From Euphorbia lathyris (Eukaryota; Streptophyta; Magnoliopsida; Malpighiales; Euphorbiaceae): a DNA stretch of 64,000 nt. A program made the translations under genes and the position numbers. Below the pieces are notes generated by a model. That model worked only from the letters and a program-made list of their open reading frames with translations. It ran no database searches and had not been told where the DNA came from. The stretch is from assembly GCF_963576675.1 (NCBI RefSeq), contig NC_088911.1:134791929-134855928 (forward strand), written 5' to 3'. Shown here in pieces: positions 57,132 through 64,000 of this stretch (positions within the stretch are counted from its first letter, which is position 1; the number at the start of each line of letters is the position of its first letter).

Positions 57132-58350
57132 TCATATGTTCACGTTTCACATTGCAGATTGTTTATCGAAGTTTAGGGCTTCTACTGCTCGTCCATATTG
57201 GTAGAACACTTTTCTCGGATTTCTGCATGTATAGTTTCAGGATTTTAATACAACACGTAATACTTCTGGATTGTTAAATTTTGGCTTTGTTTGCCTTGTT
57301 TTAGTTTGTATCTTCTTCTTTTTTCTCTTTTATAAAAAGTTTGATTTTAATAGGGCCCTTTAAATTGTCCAAATTGTCCAAATTGATCCCTCAACTTAAA
57401 AGAGATCCTTTTAGCTACATCAACTTAGAATCTGTGCTAAAGCGTCCCATTTTCATCCACCTGTTAATGATGTGGAAGAACTTGTATTCGCATCACTTAT
57501 TTCTCTGTGATTTTCTATTTTGATAACGCAAGGAATAAAGTCATCCATTTTCTACTTTTGTCAAAATCAATTCATTTCTCTGTGATTTTCTATTTTGACG
57601 TGGCAGAAATTGTATTCGACCACTTAACTCCGCCTTCATCTTATCTTGATTAAATCATATTCTAAATTCAATTTACATTTAATCTCTTGAGATTAAACCA
57701 TTTTCAAAATCAATTTGTATTTAATCTCAAGATTAAATCCCATGATTATATTGTTTTCAAAAAAAATTAATTATAGATTATCCCTCTGTGGATTGCAGTA
57801 CCTTATCATCATAGCCATGGCTGTGATTAGGGTTTTCTCTTGTTCTATAATGGACGGTGGTGATCGGTTGTGATTTCAATTTTTCTTTGATTGTCAATAA
57901 TAGTGATCTCGAATCAAGGTTGAATCGACTGAAATTAACAGATGACAAAGACGCAATTGTTGCATTGTGTTGCAGAGATAAATCCAGTGATGAACTATGG
58001 TGTGTAGTGCTTAAAAAACAAAACAAAAAAATAAACCATGGTGCGTAGTGGGGGGGACCTTATTGGCATCGAAACCTTTCGATGTGAAAACACTATATAA
58101 ATTTTATGGAATCTGGAAAAGATAATGCCTGTTATTGTTGGAAAAATGATATGTCCCTTAACCTTTGTTGAAAAAATCAGCTTCTTACTTCGCTTTAAGT
58201 AAATTTTATGAGTATCTGAAACTATTTTATCCTAATGGAATTACTCGAATTCTAAAGGATTGGACCTAAAAAAAAGTTGATGGATAGAGAACGGGTATGA
58301 GATTAACTTGGAAGGTATTTGGTGTCCAATATGTATTTGGACACATTAAT
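57132..58350. other. Intergenic; possible LINE ORF1 fragment at 57857-58048
   Basis: Mostly AT-rich. The + strand frame at 57857-58048 contains DLESRLNRLKLTDDKDAIV, which loosely recalls the N-terminus of plant LINE ORF1 or retrotransposon gag-like proteins. It has no continuation. TCTGTGATTTTCTATTTTGA is directly repeated at 57505 and 57577. Confidence 0.2.
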
Positions 58351-58358
58351 TTTAGAAC

Positions 58359-58848
58359 TAATACGTTACGAGCTCCTTCAATTTGTCCATAAAAATAGAT
58401 TAGCTCGCTGAATTTTTCAAGTGTCTTACCAAATTCCTAACCTTGCTTATTCTGTAACAACTAAATACAATATTCTGTAACAACTAAATACAAAAACTTA
58501 TTAAACCTAAATTCTAAAAATACGTTTTCATCTATTGGAGAGGTAAGTTTTTCGCGTCTCCCACCTTTCAACCTATTATAAGAGTTAGTGTTGCAGGTTT
58601 GAGAGATTGAATGAATGAGGATCGATAGTTAGTATTATGATTTTTGTATTTAGTTGTTACATTATAAGCAAGTTTGTGGAGTTGGTGAGACACTTGCAAA
58701 GTTCAGGAAGCTAATCTACTTATATGGACAAGTTTAGGGAGCTGGTGATACGAAATAAGCAAGTTTAGGAAGCTAGTGAGACACTTGTAAAGTTCAAAAA
58801 GCCAATCTACTATTTTGGACAAGTTCAGGGAGCTGGTGATGTATTAGG
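58359..58848. mobile_element. Foldback MITE with partly duplicated right arm
   Basis: Left arm GAGCTCCTTCAATTTGTCC...AGATTAGCTCGCTGAA...AGTGTCTTACC is found inverted twice on the right (58675-58745 and 58765-58845), so the right arm has been duplicated. Outer ends TAATAC / GTATTA. TTCTGTAACAACTAAATACA is also directly repeated at 58450-58490. Confidence 0.6.
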
Positions 58849-58874
58849 CCTTAATTTTATTCTCAGAAAGATTG

Positions 58875-59880
58875 ATAGGTGTTTCCAGTTGCGGTAAGCT
58901 GTTAGCTGTTTGTTATTAGCTGTTTACTTACTAGTGTTTGGTAAAATTATATTGAAACTCTTGCTGTTCGGATTTAAAATGTCTAAAATGGACATGTTTT
59001 AAATTAACCAACGATGAAATTATAAAAAGAAAAATATGAAAAAAATATCAATAACGTTTACAACTAGGAATAATTTTACTCTTAATGTCTAAAATGATGC
59101 AATTTTACTCATAACGCTGACAGCTAAGAGCAATTTTACTCCTAACATTTGCAAGTTGGGTCGATTTTAGATATTATTAGAAAACATAGATATTTTATTT
59201 CTTATTATACACTAATTGCACATACCAATAGTTCTAAAAAAGAGATTTCATATTTTTTTATGATTTAATAATAAAATTGAAAATTAATATTTATAAATTC
59301 GATGAAATATTGGATTTTTTGTCCAACTCGTACAAAAGACAATATATTTTTTTATTTTCTTAAAAAAAAATTCCACGTCTAATCATATGTTTGTGATCTG
59401 TCAAAATTGCTTTTGTCTGTCAAAATTAGGGGTATATTTGCACCATTTTTGACATTATGAGTAAAATTGTGCACAGCTATAAACATTTGAGGTATTTTTG
59501 CACCTTATCCTATTATAAAATAAAAAATATGTTACACAAATTAATAAAAATAATTTATATAAAAAATAAAAAATTTATTGAACGCAACAAAACCTTGTTT
59601 TTCCGGTAATTATGTTGTAGAAATTTAAATGATGTTAAATAATAAACATATTTTATGGAAATAAAAAGGATAAGTCTGTCAATAACAACTAACTACAAAC
59701 AGCTGTTTATGAAAAGCTCCAAATAGGAGCTTTTCGTGAAACGCTCCAAAACGTTGCGGTTTCCAGTGAAAATGCTAAACGTTGCGGTTATATAAACCTA
59801 ACCAAACGATATATTTCCTGCGGTTTGGAGTGAAATGCTAAACGTTCCTCCGAAAAGGTGAAACAAACACCATCTAAATG
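58875..59880. mobile_element. Non-autonomous element interrupted by a family A MITE
   Basis: Ends GGTGTTTCCAGTTGCGG on the left and CGGTTTGGAG...AAACAAACACCATC on the right, loosely inverted. AGCTGTTTGT-type words occur at both sides. The family A foldback (59040-59512) lies inside it. No coding sequence. End-points are approximate. Confidence 0.4.
59040..59512. mobile_element. Foldback MITE, family A (second copy)
   Basis: AGAGCAATTTTACTCCTAAC, TTTTAGATATTATTA and TTTTTGCACCTTATCC match the copy at 676-990, with a longer AT-rich centre here. More diverged than the first copy. Confidence 0.55.
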
Positions 59881-60300
59881 GAGGAAAACATAAAGATTAA
59901 CATTGTATCAAAATAAATTCAAACATCGGACATGTATGGGATTAGCGCCGAAGGTATATACTTGGTACATGCCATGTATTTGGATACATAAATTTTATTC
60001 TCTTCAAAGTTAGATCAATGTCAAAACTAAAGGAAGGAAAAAATAAAGATCATCATTGTATGAAAATGAATTTTTTATTTTTATTTTTTGTGTGCTTTAT
60101 TTTTATTTTATTTTTTAATATTTGAGGTGATTTAGAATGTCTAAATATTTACAATGTTGGTTAAATTTGTGGATGATTTCTTAAATTTATGATTTGTTAG
60201 ATTTGTAATTTATACACTTTTATTTGTTTATTTTTAACGGGTAAGAATATCCGCGATTTAAAAGGAAAGAGTGTGAGATTCAAGTAATATACCATACTTA

Positions 60301-60514
60301 TGTTAGAGTAAAGAGTTTTAAGTTAAGAATGAATAGATCACTTTTGCTTAATGAGAAAGGTAATATCGATAACAGATATATACGTCAAGAAGTTGAGTCT
60401 AGAAAGGAAAGAATAAACAAGTGATAGACACAATCTTAATTGAAACTAACCTATTGATAATTACAAAATAGGCTAATTATCTTAGAGGTAATTAGGAGGT
60501 AATTATCTCTAACA
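60301..60514 (-). repeat. LTR of a Ty1/copia remnant
   Basis: 214 bp, minus-strand sense TGTTAGAGATAATTACCTCC...CTTTACTCTAACA. It directly follows the copia RNase H end on the minus strand, so it is a 3' LTR. No partner LTR in the window. Confidence 0.7.
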
Positions 60515-60782
60515 TACCTGCAAGCTTATGACGGGCTTCAACGGTGAGTCTTGTGTGAAACTGTTGAAACTTAGCGCTAGCTATAGGTTTAGTGAGAACA
60601 TCTGCCACTTGATCATCCATGGGAAGAAACCGCAATTGAGGAATCATGCAGCTACCTGTTTTCTAACAAGGTGATAATCCAAATCTATGTGTTTCGTCCG
60701 GGCATGAAGAACAAGATTAACAGTGTGGTAAATAACACCAAAATTATCACACCATAGTTGAACTCGACGTGGGATAGGGTAG
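60515..60782 (-). pseudogene. Ty1/copia RNase H C-terminal fragment
   Basis: Minus strand: an open stretch (LWCDNFGVIYHTVN, HARTKHIDLDYHLVRKQV), then after a frame break MDDQVADVLTKP and TRLTVEARHKLAG. This is the end of copia RNase H. Different subfamily from the 7.6-11.4 kb remnant by motif spelling. Cut off at 60783 by a sequence starting AGGGGTGTGCATCGG. Confidence 0.8.
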
Positions 60783-61019
60783 GGGTGTGCATCGGTTTAA
60801 AACCGAATCGAACCGAAAAAACTGAATACCAAATTCCTAAAATAATTGACACGGATACCGAACCGGATACTATCAATCACAAACACTCGTTCCTCCTCAT
60901 CCATACATGAATCCGAATTCTGATTTATCATTCCATTATCAATAAACCCACATTGAGAATATAAATCACTAGCAATAGCACAAACAACCAACTCCTCATT
61001 AGTAATAGGCTTACCCATA

Positions 61020-62030
61020 ACTTCCACATTAAGAATTGAAAGTTTAGGATTTACCTCCTCATTGTATGATGGAGGAGAGATTTGGGATGACCTTTAGGAG
61101 GTAAGGTGGAGGTTTCTCCATCCTTTTCTCGTTGGGCTCGACATTGTTGTCTCTGGCTACTTCGGGTTCCTCTTTGTAACCTCTCAATCTCTTCTTATTC
61201 CATGTTTTCTATTATCTTTCTCCTTGTCTCGGCAAGCTCTAATTCTATCTCCCCTTACTTTGTCTTGCCATTCTTCAAGCGTTCTTGGTGGAAACTCTCT
61301 TAAGGCTTGTGAAAAACTCGGTTGAATCATTGTTGAAGAAGTCTTCATTAGGAAAGCGATCGACTATGATGCCAATTGTTACAGATCGGTGTTGAACGAG
61401 TTAGTTATGATCTTAAACTAACAATGAGGGTTCTTTTCCAGCTAAACTATGAGTTAATCCGGGTTTCACGGACTAAATCCGTAGGAAATAGAAATTCCTC
61501 ATTGTTGAAGGTATAAAACTTTAACAAGCTTCAAAGAGAAGACTATATTTTTAATTCATCAAAAGTTAATTGTTACAAATGAAATAGATGAATTTATATC
61601 ATCCCTGAACCTAAAGTTGAAATTATAAAAAGGGTAAATACATTTAACTAAGTAGATAAAGGTTATTAAATGGGTAAAATGTGGTAGAGGTAAAGGGGTG
61701 GCAGAGTTGTAAATAAAATGGAGTTGGAGTGAGGGGCAAAGCTGATTTGTAAGACTTTTTAAAAGAGTCCACTCAGCGAGTGGAAATAGCCGTACGACGA
61801 GTGGAATTCATTTTGAAATTCCACACGGCGAGTGGGATTCCCACACCGCAAGTGAGATGCATACTGAAACTTCTGATATCATTTTAATGATCCACTCGGC
61901 GAGTGAGAATAGTCACACGCCGAGTTGGATCTATTTCTCACACAAATGTCTCATTTTTTGTTCCGGTGTGTTGTCCTTTTAATCCGGATTTTTCCACCAT
62001 TCATCTCCTATCACCTAGTCAGCCTGCATC
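61020..62030 (-). mobile_element. Fragment of an LTR retrotransposon, family E, copy 1
   Basis: 61372-62030 is LTR-like, with CGAGTGG-rich GC words at 61770-61930. At its left edge the minus strand has TTGGCATCATAGTCGATCG, a decayed tRNA-Met primer site (TGGTATCAGAGC). Beyond it, 61020-61365 on the minus strand is a short gag-like leader without a full domain. A 14-A run at 62031 follows. Most of the element is missing. The LTR matches 62930-63200. Confidence 0.5.
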
Positions 62031-62559
62031 AAAAAAAAAAAAAAGCCATAACTAAATTTGGAAATAAAAGAGTAGCACAAATAAATTTGAAAATGACACA
62101 TTTGCAATTTTCAAGGATTAGCATGATCAATGTACATAAATCAAATAAAAATTCATGTAAAACTGTTAGGGTTGATAAAGTTAGGTTCGCCTTTCATGTT
62201 AAGGGGATACTTTAGTTATTAGATTAATTTGTTTATAAAAAAAAATACTCTAATATATCTTGACATTTAATCTAAGTGAAATTTTCATAAAAAAAAAAAT
62301 CTAAGTGAAATTTGATGGTTTTAATTGATTTATAAACAGATATAAATTTAGGAAAAAATTTACTTACTTTTTACAATTGAGTGCAACTTAATTGTAATGA
62401 CTAATTATTGCTCACATAAAATGGATGTTAATTTCAAATTCATTCACTAAACAATTTAATTGCATGTAATTAAATTTTTAATTAATTTATATATATTTGA
62501 TAAACACGAGTACATCATTTCATTGATAAGAAAATTGCAAGTACAACACGAAAAGTAAG

Positions 62560-62900
62560 GAATAAAAACTTACATAAGGCTATGCCTGATACAAAATCCA
62601 TATAGGTAAGAAAATGACTACAAAGAGCAAAACAAACCATTACATATACTACTTCAAACTCCAAATTCGTAGAAAAACATCTGGAATCCAATCTTCATCA
62701 TTTAAACTCTTTCGAATCTTTGGATCGAAGTCCTTTCTTTTGCAACCACGTAGATGTAGTGATCTACATATAAGATTTATCATTTCTGCTCTTGCTAAAT
62801 CAGAAAACGTTACAAATGAAAAGATAATAAACAACAAATGCAATTCAAACGGAATAAAAGATCCGGTAAAATATATAATATCTAAAAACAAAGAAATTAT
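62560..62900 (-). pseudogene. Exon-like fragment, homologue of 4857-5180
   Basis: Minus-strand open stretch ends DFDPKIRKSLNDEDWIPDVF then LRIWSLK and a stop at about 62649, preceded by a T-rich tract and TTTAG acceptor-like site. The better preserved of the two copies, with no stop in the putative exon of about 150 bp. Family not recognised; no neighbouring exons found. Confidence 0.4.
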
Positions 62901-62929
62901 AGAACAAAGAAAATGATGCAGATCGGGTA

Positions 62930-63964
62930 ACGGGCGATAGTTTTCAATCGTAAACTACCAAAGATATTCTCAAGCTAAACTTGAAGAAGCCGTGAAACCC
63001 CCAGATTTACAAGCTAAACTTGAAGGAATTAGAAATCCCCATTGTTAAGAGGGGTGAACCCTAAAAACACTCTCAAAGAGAATATATAATTTGATTGATA
63101 AAAAAGTTCCTTCTTACAATGGAAATGATGAATTTATATCATCCAAGACCTAAAGATGAAATTACAATAAAGGGTGGTCACTTATAACTAAATAGATAAA
63201 CCTTAAAGGGGTAAGGTGGGATAATGGAAAACAAGTGGCAAACTAGTAAATAAGAGCTAATGACAAAAGAACAATTATTAATAGCAAAACAGTAAATATA
63301 GTAGACAGGCTGGTGTCAGACTTGTCCCCCCTTGGTGAGCAAGTAATCCCCAATTCTCCTTAGTGGGTAAGTAATCCCAAGTCTCCTTGGTGAGCAAGTA
63401 ACCCCAAAGGATACACATGAGGAGATACATCAGATAGATACCTAGAAGTAGATCCATCCAAGTAGATACCTGAAGGAGATACCTCGAAGTAGATCCATCT
63501 AGTAGATCCATCGAAGTAGGTCCATCGAATAGATCCGTCAAGGAGATCCGTCGAAGAGATCCGTCGAAGGAGATCCGTCATAGGAGATCCGTCAAAGGAG
63601 ATCCATCAAAGGAGATCCATCAAAGGAGATCCGTCAAAGGAGATCCATCAGAGAGATCCGTTGAAGAGACCCATCGAAGAGATCCGTAAAAGGAGATCCG
63701 TCGAAGAGATCCATCAAAGGAGATCCATCGAAGAGATCTATCGAAGAGATCCATCGAAGAGATCCTTCAAAGGAGATCCGCCGAAGAGATCCATCAAAGG
63801 AGATCCATCGGAGAGATCCATCGAAGAGATCCTTCAAAGGAGATCCGTCGAAGAGATCCATCGAAGAGATCCTTCAAAGGAGATCCACCGAAGAGATCCA
63901 TCAAAGGAGATCCATCGAAGAGATCCTTCAAAGGAGATCCGTCAAAGAGATCCGCCCAGGTAGA
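62930..63964 (-). mobile_element. LTR-like sequence, family E, copy 2
   Basis: GATGAATTTATATCATCC, CTCAAAGAGAA and ACCTAAAGATGAAATTA align with copy 1 at 61530-61650. The remainder carries GTGAGCAAGTAATCCCC-like triplicates (63334-63410) and a minisatellite. It runs to near the window end, so its far border is unknown. Confidence 0.45.
63440..63960. repeat. 13/14-bp minisatellite GAAGAGATCCATC / AAAGGAGATCCATC
   Basis: Some 35 or more imperfect units alternate between 13 and 14 bases around the invariant GAGATCC core, with CATC, CGTC or CTTC following. The 63661-63963 frame stays open by chance of the repeat composition and is not taken as a gene. It sits inside LTR-like family E DNA. Confidence 0.9.
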
Positions 63965-64000
63965 TACACTTAAAAGAAAAAGATATACTGGAACTTTAAG

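Noticed and set aside
63661..63963. 100-codon Arg/Ile/Pro-rich frame at the window end
   Set aside because: Made entirely of the GAGATCC minisatellite, which is also open on the other strand.

Overview
The window is nuclear DNA of a flowering plant, most likely a eudicot. It is AT-rich and has spliced genes with GT-AG introns. It is packed with plant transposable elements, with LTR retrotransposon primer sites matching tRNA-Met and a Tat/Ogre-type tRNA-Arg site. The species cannot be named from the sequence. All coordinates and splice sites were read by eye.

The only clear host genes are four near-identical PR-10 / Bet v 1 family genes on the + strand (2697-3275, 6160-6749, 38404-38993, 52322-52887). 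Each has two exons, a phase-1 intron after the first base of codon 61, and a 159-residue product. They are copies of a tandem unit. Recognisable pieces of the unit's upstream spacer lie at about 4725-5880, 12480-12838, 35942-36533 plus 37836-38403, 48160-48540 and 53080-53430. The last piece has no gene attached. Because the spacers are paralogous, the uninterrupted copies act as empty sites that date and delimit the insertions in the others.

The 25 kb between PR-10 copies 2 and 3 is a nest. A 5'-truncated LINE (from 12839) sits in the spacer. A 20.7 kb Tat/Ogre-lineage Ty3/gypsy retrotransposon (13648-34305, minus strand, 5-bp target duplication GCTGC) sits in the LINE. A PIF/Harbinger-like foldback (34600-35941) lies ten bases beyond the LINE end, followed by a Mutator-like foldback (36544-37825) and a tRNA-derived SINE (38018-38165). 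The Tat element carries a minus-strand gag-pol frame broken only by four nonsense codons, and its gag region repeats the gag capsid-like module four times. It also carries a convergent, intron-containing antisense gene for a plant mobile domain (PMD) protein, two families of 39-bp tandem repeats, and an intronic array of GTGAATAGT repeats.

Other regions: 7.6-11.4 kb is a decayed Ty1/copia element invaded by a solo LTR and a MITE. The stretch 40.2-42.3 kb holds two adjoining TAA-flanked foldbacks and a hAT-like element. A gag-protease-only LTR element with tRNA-Met primer site lies at 43831-47582. The stretch 48.5-51.4 kb holds two hAT-like elements. From 53 to 64 kb there are MITEs, a copia remnant with its LTR, two copies of another LTR family, and a terminal 13/14-bp minisatellite. 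An exon-like fragment is shared between 4.9-5.2 kb and 62.6-62.9 kb.
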